A stretch of DNA of 64,000 nt, taken from the NCBI GenBank assembly GCA_030407085.1, contig CM059582.1:67778501-67842500 (forward strand), read 5' to 3'. Both the position numbers and the translations under genes were made by a program. The stretch's first letter is position 1; the number at the start of each line of letters is the position of its first letter. The DNA is from Trichopria drosophilae. Lineage: Eukaryota > Arthropoda > Insecta > Hymenoptera > Diapriidae. Under the pieces are notes generated by a model. It worked only from the letters and a program-made list of their open reading frames with translations, was not told where the DNA came from and made no database searches. This document shows, in pieces, positions 1 through 11,127 of the stretch.

Positions 1-1
1 C

Positions 2-259
2 CATATTGACGATTTCAAACAAAGCTACGAAGCCTTTCAGATTCCAGTGACTCCGAAGATTCATGCAATATTTTTTCATGTATCGGAGTTTTGCACTAAA
101 AATAATATGGGATTAGGATTTTTTAGTGAGCAATCGTGTGAATCTGTCCACGCTGACTTTAGTAGAACGTGGGGCAGATATAAAGTATTAAAAAGCCATC
201 CTGAATTTTCAGAAATATTGTTACGTTCAGTTTGTGAATACAACAGTTTTAACGTGTAA
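2..259 (+). CDS. C-terminal part of an unidentified, probably transposon-derived protein
   Basis: An open frame enters from the window edge and ends at a TAA at 257-259, so only the last ~85 residues are visible. The peptide is rich in aromatics and histidines (for example PKIHAIFFHVSEFC, then SEQSCESVHADFSRTW) and looks like a compact conserved domain. From general familiarity, this kind of C-terminus occurs in multi-copy uncharacterised arthropod and cnidarian proteins that behave like mobile-element genes, but I cannot name the superfamily. A polyA-like AATAAT and AT-rich sequence follow. It is not obviously linked to the transposon that starts at 977. Function unknown. Confidence 0.45.
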   Translation, partial: HIDDFKQSYEAFQIPVTPKIHAIFFHVSEFCTKNNMGLGFFSEQSCESVHADFSRTWGRYKVLKSHPEFSEILLRSVCEYNSFNV

Positions 260-976
260 ATAATGTATTATGTAATGTTATATACTGTGAAATTAAATTT
301 TATATTGTTTTGTATTTTACTGTACATATGGTTTATTTTGACGGTCGGGAGAAGGTTTTTCTAAAGTAAGTATCAAAATATTTTGAAAATTCTAAGATAA
401 AATCATATTTTTGCTATAAAAAACAAAGAGCCAAGTGGATTTCTTTATTTTTACGCTTTTTCCGTTCCTAATACATTCTAGAAAGAGAATTACTTCGAAA
501 ATTGGAGTTAGCTAAAAATTTTATTTAAATTAACTCAGGAGCACCGTGCTATATGAAATAAAAGACCAAACAAAAATTCAACATGAAGACATGCATAGGT
601 TAATTCTATTTAAATGTGCGCATGTGATTCCGTAAAACATTAATCATTTTGAAAGGAAAAGTGAAAAATTGTCAATGACCTGTCTGTAAATCTTGTATAG
701 TTCTATCTTACTTCATGTTTCTTTTCGACAGTCCAAACACACTTTGAATAAGCATTGAATATTTTCTTATGTAAGGGAGTAAATATTCAACGATTTTTTC
801 GTAAATAATGATACAGTTTGATATATACGATCATTATACAATTTAACTAAAACAGGCTTATTTAGAATATTCATTTGGAAATGTTGGGGATAAAAATATG
901 AATATGCATTTAAATGAATCAGTTAACACACATATCTCTATGATTAATTTCATTTATATAATTTTTGCATATGGGT
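260..976. other. AT-rich sequence with no recognisable gene
   Basis: About 700 bases of AT-rich sequence lie between the partial protein and the left end of the IS4EU-like transposon. I see no coding frame, repeat unit or structured RNA. Confidence 0.6.
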
Positions 977-997
977 AATGGGCTACTTGCATCAAAA
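977..997 (+). repeat. Left terminal inverted repeat of the IS4EU-like element
   Basis: The repeat begins AATGGGCTACTTGC and is exactly repeated in reverse complement at 5886-5906. The match decays immediately inside both ends. Confidence 0.9.
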
Positions 998-1274
998 ATT
1001 AAAAAATCCACAAAAAATATGTAGACTTTCTATAAACCCCATAAACCTGAAAAAAATATTGAAAAATTTTTTTGATAATGAGAAGTTGCTAAAAAAAATT
1101 AATAAAATTTGAAAAAAATGCGATCTTCAGAAACGTTTGTGATTGGCCGCGACGGTCGTGACGTAAATATTCATCGTCGGTTTGAATGAGATTTCGAACT
1201 TTTTTCCCGGGTAAACAGAAAGTTGCAAATATTGAAACAATACGTTTGTCAAGGAGAAAATTATATTTTTGAGC

Positions 1275-3146
1275 ATGTCAGGAAACAAATTTTTTGTACG
1301 TGCTCAGTCCGACAATTTGCCGACGATTAATATATTCATGGTGACTGATTTTTTTTAAAATAATGAGTGCTTTAATGTTGCTGAAAGCAGAGGAGTCAAG
1401 ACTGACAGGTAATTTTCTTTACATTTAAAACAATTTAATTAAATTTAAAATAGAAAATATACTTAATTCTTCAAATTTTACAAATTATTTTAATGTATTT
1501 ACATCAATTTATCATTGAAGCAGAGTGACATAACCTCAAAATGTCACATCCAATACTGATATGTTCTGATAATGTATGTATCTAATTATAATATCGTTAT
1601 AACATAATGTGAATATTAAAAATGATTTGGTTGTAGGTCAAAACGCGAGAATTATGGAGATTCGGCTGTTGGATACGTAGAACTATGCAGGGAAAACAAA
1701 TATTGCTATATACGTGGAAGGGTTTGCCCGGAGCACAGTGTTAGGCAGAAACCGTACTGCGTAACAATGACAGTTCACGAAGAAGCTAAATGTCATGATT
1801 GTGCTGCTTCCGAAGGTAAATAATGAAATAATTAAATGTATCACAATAACTAAATATGGTAGGTTCTACAAATGAGGGCCGTTTTCATTTCGGAAAATTT
1901 TTTTTTCTGAAATTCATTTAAGTCTCGTTTTTTTCTGCCTAACTTTTACCTAGTATCTCATACAAAACAAAAATATTCATTATGGAACTTAATTATCTTT
2001 GGATCTATTTTTTTATAGGTAAAAATGTGTCAACGCAGTTTTACTAAAAACATAATTGCATTTTTATGTTGACGGAGTTACGAAATCCATAAATAATATG
2101 AATTATTCGTTTTTTTATATCTTCAGCTATTCGATGTTATACACTTCATTTACAGGAGGTTGTAAACATGTCATCGCATTTATAATGTGGATGCACCGTA
2201 GAAGCGAGGAACCTGAACCGACTGAAGTTGAATGTTACTGGAAGAAATCTCGCTTGTCCCAAGTGGCATCAAATACTCGAAGTTCTAGAGCAAATGAGAT
2301 TGGTCACCCTCTGGTCACCGTCAACGAACTTCCAGATAATACCAATTTTCTGGATACAGTTATGACTGCGATAAAAGTCAAGAGATTCGACAGTTCGTTG
2401 TCAAGACATTATCTTGAAGTTAGTGAGCACCGTCAATTGTTAATGCACCAACTTAGAATTTCGTACAAAAAGTCTGGTAATTCAAGTATGGAAGCAGACG
2501 CTTTTCTTGAGTACGCAATGAAATGATGTCGGTATTAGTATGTACAAAAATAGAATTACGAACACGAGATCAGTTTCAAAATCAACTGTGGGATGAAATG
2601 AGGTATGGAAGAGTAACTGCATCATCCATTTTTGAGATTGCACATTGCAAAACTGAAAATGGCAGTTTAGTGCAACGAGTAACAGGAGCTTCCAGATGTC
2701 ACGATTCTGCAGCAATGGAACGAGGAAGGAGATTGGAAAAAGAAGTTGTAAAGGAATTGCAACGAAGATGGAATACGGAGTTGTCAAACAGTGGTCTAAT
2801 AATCGATCCACAATATCCAGCCTTAGGTGCTTCGCCGGATGCTGTAGGGAAAGACTTTGTAGTTGAAATAAAGTGTCCAATTTCTGACAAAACTGCAACA
2901 AAATATATTAGTCAGAACACAGTTGCAAATAAATTTATGGCACAAATTCAATTACAGATGTTTCTAAAAAAATGTCAAAAAGGTTTTTTCTGTGTTGCGA
3001 AACCAGATTTTGAAAGTAGTAAAAATGTAGACATAATTGAAGTTCAATATGACGAACTATTAATTACTGATATTATAGAAAATGCAATGGCATTTTGGAA
3101 GAAAAATATCTTCTCAAAATTGTTTAAATCTCTAAAGACTACATAA
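1275..3146 (+). pseudogene. YqaJ-type exonuclease with SWIM-like zinc finger, 3 exons, broken
   Basis: The coding path I infer is 1275-1408, 1637-1815 and 2156-3146, with GT/AG borders in phase. Exon 2 ends and exon 3 begins within a C-x-C...C-K-H cluster (KCHDCAASE then GGCKH), a SWIM-like zinc motif. The last ~200 residues (2523-3146) are the YqaJ nuclease: RYGRVTASS, later LGASPDAVG and VEIKCP, which hold the usual acidic and lysine catalytic positions, then an IQLQMFL segment. YqaJ nucleases degrade or process DNA ends; in these transposons the role is thought to be in excision or integration. Lesions: an in-frame TAA at 1356-1358 in exon 1, and a frameshift near 2520-2526 where the nuclease changes frame. 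It converges on the transposase gene. Confidence 0.8.
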
Positions 3147-3196
3147 AGTAATTCATTTTATTACAATGTTTATTTTAGAATATTATATTAGTACAT

Positions 3197-3309
3197 TATG
3201 CTACTAGTACGAAAGTGTTTTATCCGAGGATGTGAGGTTTGCCGAGATTCGCCGTAGGCGAGCTCGGCAACTACATCCGAGGATAATACACTTTCGCACA
3301 TGTAGCATA
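3197..3309. repeat. Long imperfect hairpin between the convergent transposon genes
   Basis: The sequence folds on itself around 3253-3256: TATGCTAC pairs with GTAGCATA, CGAAAGTG with CACTTTCG, TTATCC...GGATGT with ACATCC...GGATAA, TTGCCGAG with CTCGGCAA, and TCGCC with GGCGA around a GTA loop. The arms are about 50 bases with few mismatches. It sits between the stop of the exonuclease gene and the stop of the transposase gene, so it could be a bidirectional 3' end structure or an inserted foldback element. Confidence 0.8.
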
Positions 3310-3316
3310 CGATATT

Positions 3317-3375
3317 TTATGTAACGACGGAGAAAAAAGCGCACGAAAGTGTGCTTTATGCTACGGAGTTACATA
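3317..3375. repeat. Second adjacent hairpin, related to the first
   Basis: TATGTAAC at 3317-3324 pairs with GTTACATA at 3368-3375, enclosing the partly palindromic GCACGAAAGTGTGC. The CGAAAGTG and TATGCTAC words are shared with the hairpin just upstream, so the two may derive from the same repeat. Confidence 0.65.
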
Positions 3376-3475
3376 AACTTGTTTTATTTTGGAAATTTAT
3401 AAGTTTTTATGATGAATAAATAAAGAGTTTATCAACATGAATGTTATTTATTTTAAATATAGCACAAAATATTTT

Positions 3476-5644
3476 TTACATACATTGATTAATAATTGGC
3501 ATCTGTAGGTTTATAAGAGCACAAGCAATAATAACACATTTGTCGATGTGTTGAATGTGCCTTAAATTCACTGTTGCATGCGGTTTCAATAATTCATATT
3601 CTCTGATTCTTCGTATAACCCTCTCGATGTGGATTCGAAGGCTAGTTATTCGCTTTGTTTCCAGCACTTCAATTTTTGAAGGTTTTTCTTTTGACGAAAC
3701 ACTTGGTGGTCTGATAAGACTACAATTTTTAGTTTTCAGTAATGGTTCGATGTGTTTGAAACCTCTGTCAGCCATTACTGTACTGTCAACATAAATTTCT
3801 TCCAAATATCGACTTTCTTCTACAATTACTGTGCCTGGTGTTCTTCCACCAAATGCTTCAGATACAAAGTTTATAAACCCGTCAGGCGTTGACGATATCA
3901 AATATTTTATTGTATTACATTTCTTATAATCAGACCATGTTGTACTTTGCTGCACAGCATCCGATGGCTTTTGTATTTCAATTTCGAAACAATCAATAAT
4001 TGAAATAATCTTGTTATAATTTGCCCGGAATGCTATGGGCAAGTTAGACATGACCGAATCTTTTTTAGGCCAAAATATAAGTTTCTACAAAAAATGTGCC
4101 AATATTGGAACAGTGCGTGCAAAAATTCTTGATGATGTTGACTCACTAACACCAAATTCATCACCCAGTCGTACAAATATGTCATTCAGTCTTATTTTTT
4201 GCAGCGTTAAAAATATATCAAACATATCCACATTAGACTGTTCACTCAAAATACGTAGAATAAACATAGCTTTTTCTGGAACACCGATGTACACTTTTGG
4301 CCTGTATTTAATTAAATTCATTCTTGTATCCAGAATGGATTGTTTATTTCCAACTTCATCACACTTCCTGCCTTCACTACTTAATTCTGAAGAGAAAGTT
4401 AAATACTCGTCGCACTGTTCTAACGTGTCATCAAGTGATTTTAAAGTGGTTACATCGGTCGTATGTGATGATGATGGATTTGGTGACTTGGGAGACAATT
4501 CAGTTCGCTTTCGCCAATTTATGCATGAGAAACCTGCATCACACACTTCTGGTTTGCACTGCACTCCTTTGCTGCGAAATTTCTTGTTATAAGATTGTTG
4601 GTTACATTGAATACCAACATTTCTGACCAATCTTTCACTATCTTCTACAGAACACTGATATTCAAAAGTTAAAAGTTCACTGTCCAAGAGGGCGGGTACA
4701 ATATAATAGTCTTGGTCTGAACTCACTTGGACTGAACTTGCCTGGTAGGAGCTTTCTTGGTCCGCATTTATCTGCTCTGAACCTGCTTGGGCTGAACTTA
4801 CTTGGTCCAAGCTTGTCTGAACCAAACTTATAGGTGGTAAATTTTCTTCAATAGAACATGCTCCGACTGAACTTGTCTGGACTGAACATAAATCACCACA
4901 ACTTTTTACTTGAATAGGATTTATTTCATTTGCCGCTGCAGTGCATGTCAGCCGAGGAAATACTCCTTTCTTTAGCAGGACTCTAACGTTTCTCATTAAG
5001 GAAACTTCCATATAATTTTCTACATCTTCTCTTATCTACACAAGCATTATATGAAGTTTATATTTATATACTTACATTGTCGATTAAGAATCCATATAAA
5101 CGTACAATATTCATTCATCTGAATTCAATACAGATGAACTTCTACGATAAGTGATATAGACGTTAGACATAGCGACTTCAACATTATTACACACCTTATA
5201 AAGCGATTATATTTTTTAAACAAAGAGTGTATTACACAATTCCTATTCCCTTCACAAAGCTGTTGAGCTTATATATGCGAATAAAAATACTACGTAAATA
5301 TATAGGTTCACATAAGTACGCATTCATTTACGTAAAATTTGTATTCATCTAAAAATGTATTTCAAAAACTGGATTCAAAATCATACTTTGAAATAAAATG
5401 AATTAATACATTACATTTTACTTACATTAAAATGATCTTCACAACAATATAATGAAGATTTCAAAGATCTGTTACACATTTCTTCATCATTACTTAAAGC
5501 TATTTTATACCATTCTTTTCTAATTGCACCCTTTGGCACAGCAACAAAGGTTTTCTGTGGTGAATTAGTTGAATTGTTTGAACAATTTGGCATAAAGCAG
5601 TATTTAAAATTTGTTGGCTTTCTATTTTGTGTTGACATTTTCAA
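3476..5644 (-). pseudogene. THAP-DDE transposase of the IS4EU-like element, one internal stop
   Basis: Two exons are inferred: 5644-5426, ending at a GTAAGT donor, and 5035-3476 after a TGTAG acceptor; together about 590 codons. Exon 1 holds a THAP DNA-binding domain (C-x4-C early, CCEDHF at the C2CH end), completed in exon 2 by the typical ...LKKGVFPRL segment. A Gln/Ser-rich linker with repeated QxSS motifs follows, then an HTH-like FGVSESTSSRIF segment and a DDE_Tnp_4 catalytic core: first Asp in IIDCFEIEI, second in VMADRGF, Glu in RIHIERVIRRI. A TAG at 4085-4087 breaks the frame between HTH and core; frame is kept on both sides, so this looks like one nonsense change. The protein would cut and paste the element after THAP binding near its ends. 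Confidence 0.85.
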
Positions 5645-5885
5645 TATTGGAATTCAACTGATTTCGGAGTTTTGTATTGTTTGTATATATGGGGCAGAAA
5701 GGTTAGGTTACAGAGTGAACAGTGACGTCACGCCTGAATGGCACGCAAAACAGGCCGTTTCAAAAGTAGACGAACTTTAAGTGTTCAAAAAATATATAAA
5801 AACTCACAAAAAACACAGGAATGTATTTTTGTATGTAATAATCTAACCCATACTTTATAATGATCCAATAAAAACTAACAAAAAA

Positions 5886-5906
5886 TTTTGATGCAAGTAG
5901 CCCATT
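5886..5906 (-). repeat. Right terminal inverted repeat of the IS4EU-like element
   Basis: Reverse complement of 977-997 over all 21 bases. The next bases outward are TCTCC, so no target duplication can be read here. Confidence 0.9.
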
Positions 5907-6701
5907 CTCCTGAAAGGGGCCCCGAAATGCGTCACCATCGCTATTTCCAAGATTCGCAATGAAATTCCAATATAACGTATATTTTTTTGCAATTTTGAAT
6001 AAAATAATTAAACTAGAATATATTAGCTAACTTTTGACGTATATAGAGAAAATTTAATACGTCATTTTCATAGCACGCGTTTGCAAAGTCGTTGCATATT
6101 TTTCATAAAAATTGCATTTCATTGTAATTATTCATTATAACGTATAAAAACAATACAAATAATTTTTTAAAATGCATGAAAAATAACTTTAAGCTATACT
6201 ACTTATATCGTATAAGGCCAATTTAGTGTTAAAAATTATTTGGATTTTATATAATTACTCAAACATTATGATTTTTTCCGAGTAAAAATCCGGGTGATCT
6301 CCGAAGCCACCTATTTTTAACAATAAATATGTATTAATATACTAAAATCGAATCCTACGGCCTTAAAATTTAAGTACTAATTAGTCCTAAAGTGGTGTTA
6401 GAAGAATTTTTCGTTACAGCATTCGATTTTTATCTAAAATCTAATAATATATCGATTTGTGATCTCCGAAGCTTGGTGATCTCCGAAGCCATTTTCGGCA
6501 ACCGCATACAATATTCATTTACCTGTATTTTTATAATTAATCATTCAAAACATTTTAAAAAATGTTACTGTAAACATATACGGGAGTTATAAATCCTATA
6601 TTATTTATACTACAGATATAATTATAAACAACAATATGTCCAGAAAATACCTATTTAGTTGTAGGCATATTCGATAAACTTATAATATTTCCTTCCCTCA
6701 G
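5907..6701. other. AT-rich, no gene; short GATCTCCGAAGC repeats
   Basis: No coding sequence is recognisable. The word GATCTCCGAAGC occurs three times (near 6297, 6461 and 6479), twice of these 18 bases apart. That is too few and too short to call an array. Confidence 0.5.
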
Positions 6702-7777
6702 ATGAACTAGAAATTTGTTACTCATAAGTTTTTGGGGTCGCTGATTACGAATCCGTTGTCAGATTTTTGATATTCAAAATGGCGGATCCAATATGGCGAA
6801 CCAATTTTGTAAAAGAGTTCCGATTTACCTGAAAATCTTTACTCGGGGATTTTCGGGGTCGCTGATTCCAAATGTAATGTTAGTTTTTAGAAATTTAAAA
6901 TGGAAGATCCAATTTTGCGGACCAATTTTGTAAAAGTGTTCCGAATTACCTGAAAATGAGAAGTAAGGTAAGTTTTCATTTAATTTTGTCTTCGCTGTGT
7001 GAATTGATGTTAATAAAATTCAGTGACTTTAGTTACGTGCACTGTAAAAAGAAATACTTAAATTAAGCAAGAAAGTTGACTGAAAGTCAAGTGTAATGTA
7101 AACAAGACCGCATAAACAAGGACAAACTTATGCACTATACATTGGCTGATTTTAAGATGTAATCATTTTAATTATTTGTTTTTACAGTGTGGTTGGCAAA
7201 CTAGTAATAACAAATTTTGCGAAAAGGCGATAGTTACATTAAATTGTTTCTCGTTTAACCGTGCCTCAAAACATTTTATAGTTGATCAGAATCACGTTCG
7301 GCATTCACATATATAGTTACGGAATCACGTTTATCAAGAAATCAAGTTTAGTATTTTATATCATATAAATATGTAAGCTAATAAATAAGGATTAATTATT
7401 AAAATATCATAAACTTGATTTTTTCTTATATTTTATTTATGTATAGTTCACGAAAGATAGTAACATATTTTCGAATGTCCATATTGTTATAATGAATCTT
7501 AAAATTCTGCGACTATCAAGTTTCATATTAAATAAAAAAGTTTCGAATTTTGGTTCGCCATATTGGATTCGCCATTTTGAATTTAAAAAATCTGACAACA
7601 GATTCCTTATTAGGAACCCCAAAAATCCCCACCTAAACAAACTTCTAGTCAATCGAGCAATTTTTCTGTTTTTGGTCTGCCATATTGGAACCCAATTTTG
7701 AATTTCAAAAATCTGACACCGGATTCGAAATCAGCGACCCCAAAATCCCCGAGTAACACATTTCTAGTTAATTGGAT
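6702..7777. repeat. Inverted-arm (foldback or MITE-like) repeat, arms made of ~118-bp tandem units
   Basis: The left arm (about 6702-6955) contains two tandem versions of a unit that includes TTTTGGGGTCGCTGATT, a TCAGATTTTT word, AAAATGGCGGATCCAATATGG and a CCAATTTT word. The right arm (about 7530-7777) contains two versions of the same unit in reverse complement. The outermost shared words are AACTAGAAATTTGTTACTC on the left and its diverged reverse complement on the right. The ~570-base centre is AT-rich with no coding potential. I infer a non-autonomous foldback element. Confidence 0.7.
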
Positions 7778-8038
7778 AAAATGAATAATTTGTAATACGA
7801 AGTTAAAATTATGTTAATATATTAACATTTGAGAAGGGCTATAAAATTTATAATAATAATAATGAATTTTGCGCAACATCATATTTTCACTTTAGATTAT
7901 ACCCTAAACATGTTTCAAAAGTAACAATATTTAATTTCATAAAAAAATTTTGCCTTGAAAATTTTTCGGAAACGGGTCCTTTTCAGTAGAATTACCCATA
8001 TTATAACGCGTACATATTTACAATATTTGCACTGTTTG
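7778..8038. other. AT-rich spacer
   Basis: No gene, repeat or structure recognised. Confidence 0.5.
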
Positions 8039-9134
8039 TCAGACTTTTCATTACCACATTTATACTAAAATGTGCATCAAAATTGACTTTTGCCCGTCAT
8101 TAATAATAGGCATCTAGTACATCGGAGCTTTGAAACACCTTTACAATGTGTTGTATATTTTCTTAAATCTGAATGCATTCACGTAACTGATGACAATAAT
8201 GCTTCTTTTATTTCATCTTGACCAAAGGTGCGAACGAAATAAATTGAGATCAGTACCATTGCCCGTGTCTGAAATTTCTTACTCACACCTATCAAGGAGA
8301 TTTCGTAAATTATAAGCCAAAGCATTCACAGTTATTAATATGATTCTTTATAAGTCATAAGTTTGGTGTCGACTATATTCATAATAAACATATTGTTTAA
8401 TGTAGATCGGTAATTATATAATTCCTTAGTTACATTTAATTCCTCACAATATTCAATATGTCCCATTCAAAACATCGTGTTTTATTTTTGCTTATTGCAT
8501 CTTGTAATATATTCTGCTCGCACTCTACATACAAAGCACGTAATATTCACTTTCAAAATTTGTAATTTTCTTATATTATAAATTTATTTCGTAAAAATCT
8601 CTGCTAATAATCCTGACACTATTAATATTCCTTAACTTCATTTATATAGTTTCAATATTTCCATAGCATACACCTTTCGACTATGGCGTTATCGTGTAGT
8701 ATTCATATTTTAAAGATAAATTGCATCTACTCCAGATATTAACGAACACCTTACTAATAATTAAGATTGACAATCAAAGGACATAATTTCGTATATATTG
8801 ATTATTTGACCATCCACCTTATACCCACAATAATATTCTACCAACACCAAAAACATCTCGCAAATACTCGAGGCAATATTTTAATTTCAAATTTATTATT
8901 ATACTTGAAAAATTCCTCTCAGTCTAAACTTCTCTTACAAGTTTACTATATTCTCCATCTTACTTACCTTATATCGGAAACATTAGTTAGCTGATATTTT
9001 AAGCGAGGAATTTGTATATTTTCCAACCCATCTGTTCCGATGTACCAACTCCGATGTACTAGATGCTTATAATTAATGACGGGCAAGAGTCAATTTTGAT
9101 GCACATTTTAGTCTAAACGTGATAATGAAAAGTC
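8039..9134. mobile_element. Non-autonomous DNA transposon (MITE-like) with ~90-bp terminal inverted repeats
   Basis: 8039-8128 and 9046-9134 are inverted copies, sharing for example GTGCATCAAAATTGACT, GCCCGTCATTAAT and ATCTAGTACATCGGAG, with roughly 90 percent identity by eye. The ~920-base interior is AT-rich with no recognisable protein, so the element would rely on a transposase from elsewhere. A target duplication could not be fixed. Confidence 0.75.
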
Positions 9135-9136
9135 AG

Positions 9137-10400
9137 TAGCACAGGGCCCCGATAGCCAGACGTAAACACCCCCCACTCCTCCATCTTGAGGTAGGTCTGG
9201 CGCCAGACGGCACGCGCGCCTTGGGATAGGTCAGGGGTTAATGACCTCATAATTAGGTGATAATGGTTATTAATGGGTAATTAATGTCAAAACAAGCAAT
9301 AAAAATGTCAATAAATAATGTTAATAGGGTAATTAATGTCAAATAAATATTAATTCATGACTGTAAACAACACCATGGCCGCCATGTGAGGTAGGCCAGT
9401 CGTCGGACGTAAACAAAAATGTACGGACAACCTTTGGCACGACGGTGAGGTAGGTCATGGTTCAGCCACCTGATACACGAGTGCTTCGTGGTTAATTGTT
9501 ACATAAACAATTAATAAAGACGATAATAAATATCAATAATTGGGTAATTAAAGTCAGATGCGTGTTGATAATGATGATTAATTGATAGTTTGCGTATAAA
9601 CGAATAATAAAGACGGTAATAAATAACGATAATGAGCTTGCGATAAACATATAGGTACGTGGGCTCCTTTGGAGAAGAGTTGAGTCCACACCCCACTTCC
9701 TCCTTATTGTTTAATAATATTTACCTAGACACCGCTCCACTGACCTTTATGACATGTTGCGCATGTGTCACTCCACTTGCAGGTCGAAACGAGAAACTGA
9801 AATTTCCTACGTCGTTGGAACGCACATGTGACTTATATTCGAGACACTCGGTTTTCTAGGAAAATCTCAAAGTCGAGGGGGAGATAAGGTTCAGAAGTAA
9901 GCTAGAATAAGTTATGAATGAAAAAATAATATAGACTGTGCTAATCCCCCAATGATTGCGTAATTAGTGTCAGACAGGTATTAATAATGGTTCTTTAAAG
10001 TCAATGTGCGTATAAACAAATAATAATAATAAATGATAACGCCGTTGTGAGGTCACTAGCGGTACATAAACGAATCTGTACGGGGTCCCTTTGGCGAGAA
10101 TTTGAGGTAGGTCATGATTCAACGACCACTCACAGACTGCGTATTGGTTGTAATATTTTGTTGGTTATGATGTCTATTAATATTTACCTACACAACACAT
10201 CGATGACCTTTATATATACATGTTGCGCGCGTGTCACTCCTCTTGCAGGTCGAAACGAGAGTCTGTAATTTCCTACGGTGTTGAAGCGCACATGTGGCGC
10301 ATGTTCGAGTGACGCAGTTTTCTAGGAAAATCTTAAAGACGAGGGGAGATAAGATTCAAGAAGTAAGTTAGAAATTATACTATACAAAATAATATAAAAT
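9137..10400. repeat. Diverged direct-repeat region flanking the Polinton
   Basis: Several motifs recur in direct orientation: GAGGTAGGTCA, GGGTAATTAATGTCAAA, AATAATAAAGACGG, and a longer block at about 9720-9905 repeated at about 10185-10370 (TATTTACCTA, GACCTTTAT, TGTCACTCC, TTGCAGGTCGAAACGAGA, TTTTCTAGGAAAATC, GGGGAGATAAG). It lies just outside the last minus-strand Polinton gene and may be part of that element's terminal region, but I found no inverted partner at the other end. No gene is convincing here. Confidence 0.6.
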
Positions 10401-10497
10401 TACAAACTAGAATAATGAATGTCGAAAATGTATGAGGTCTTTTAAATTAGTAAATATACGAAGGACAAGGATAAAATAAGAAAACATTGTATTTTAA

Positions 10498-11127
10498 TCA
10501 AACATAGTATATTTTAAGCGTACACAATTGGTTACATTTGTTAATATATTGACCGTCATAATTAAACGAGTAATTGATACATGCATCATTTTTTTTATTC
10601 CTAGAATATCTATATTTTCTTAAAAACTGTTCGTACCATTTTCTCACAACGTAATCGTTTTTTCTAGTGTCAGTAGAGAAATTCGGATGAAAATCATATA
10701 AGCTATAACCGTTAGACATATTATACAAAAACATAAGGCAATATTGACCGCACACAGAAGAAGTAAAGCTCTGAAGACACTTGTCGCTTCAACGGATTGT
10801 CTTACAATTGCGTCGGAGGCGAAGAATGTGATGCGTGATGAATGGTGGTGATCCACAGCTGTTAAAGAAGATCCCATTGAAAAATTTGTCAACGTAGAAT
10901 GCTACCCAGTGCGAACCTGGTTTTGTTTTATCGTCCGTGTTAGCGATTAGTACCGCAGGTTTCGTCCACACCAGAGGAATCAGATCTGCCGGATACACGC
11001 CTTTCGCATGCCCTTGGATGTATTGAAGGGATCGTAACAGTTGTTTCGTATTCATTGGCGATTTTGTTAGGTGCCTCCGAACTGCAATCTTCGGCGATGA
11101 AACTGAAACTAGTTTCTGTAGAAACAC
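10498..11127 (-). pseudogene. Polinton adenain-like cysteine protease, one internal stop
   Basis: The frame carries a C5/Ulp1-type protease signature: the His motif GSHWVAFYV, an Asn/Asp region FFNSCG, and a Gln...Cys region ending CGQYC. In adenoviruses and Polintons this protease matures capsid precursors. The frame is interrupted by a TGA at 10789-10791, just before the catalytic Cys segment; both sides are in the same frame, so one substitution (perhaps TGG to TGA) explains it. Upstream it overlaps, in another frame, the end of the open frame that begins at 11698, so the two may once have been one gene or adjacent genes. The C-terminal ~85 residues (10755-10498) are basic and aromatic. 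Confidence 0.75.

Larger units (their letters stand above)
977..5906. mobile_element. IS4EU (ISL2EU)-like DNA transposon, two-gene, degraded
   Basis: A 4.93-kb unit is bounded by a perfect 21-bp terminal inverted repeat. Inside are two convergent genes: a plus-strand YqaJ-type exonuclease with a SWIM-like zinc motif, and a minus-strand transposase with THAP and DDE domains. This pairing and architecture are characteristic of the IS4EU/ISL2EU branch of the PIF/Harbinger-related DDE transposons (established knowledge, quoted from memory). A TA target duplication, usual for the family, is not preserved on both sides: TA precedes the left end but TC follows the right. Each gene carries a premature stop and the exonuclease also a frameshift, so the copy is probably non-autonomous today, although the reading frames are otherwise well kept. 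Confidence 0.8.

Noticed and set aside
4035..4592. 185-codon plus-strand open frame
   Set aside because: Lies antisense to the THAP-DDE transposase, whose catalytic motifs are on the minus strand; composition shows no domain.
6290..6500. Repeated GATCTCCGAAGC words as a possible CRISPR-like array
   Set aside because: Only three short copies, irregular spacing, eukaryotic context.
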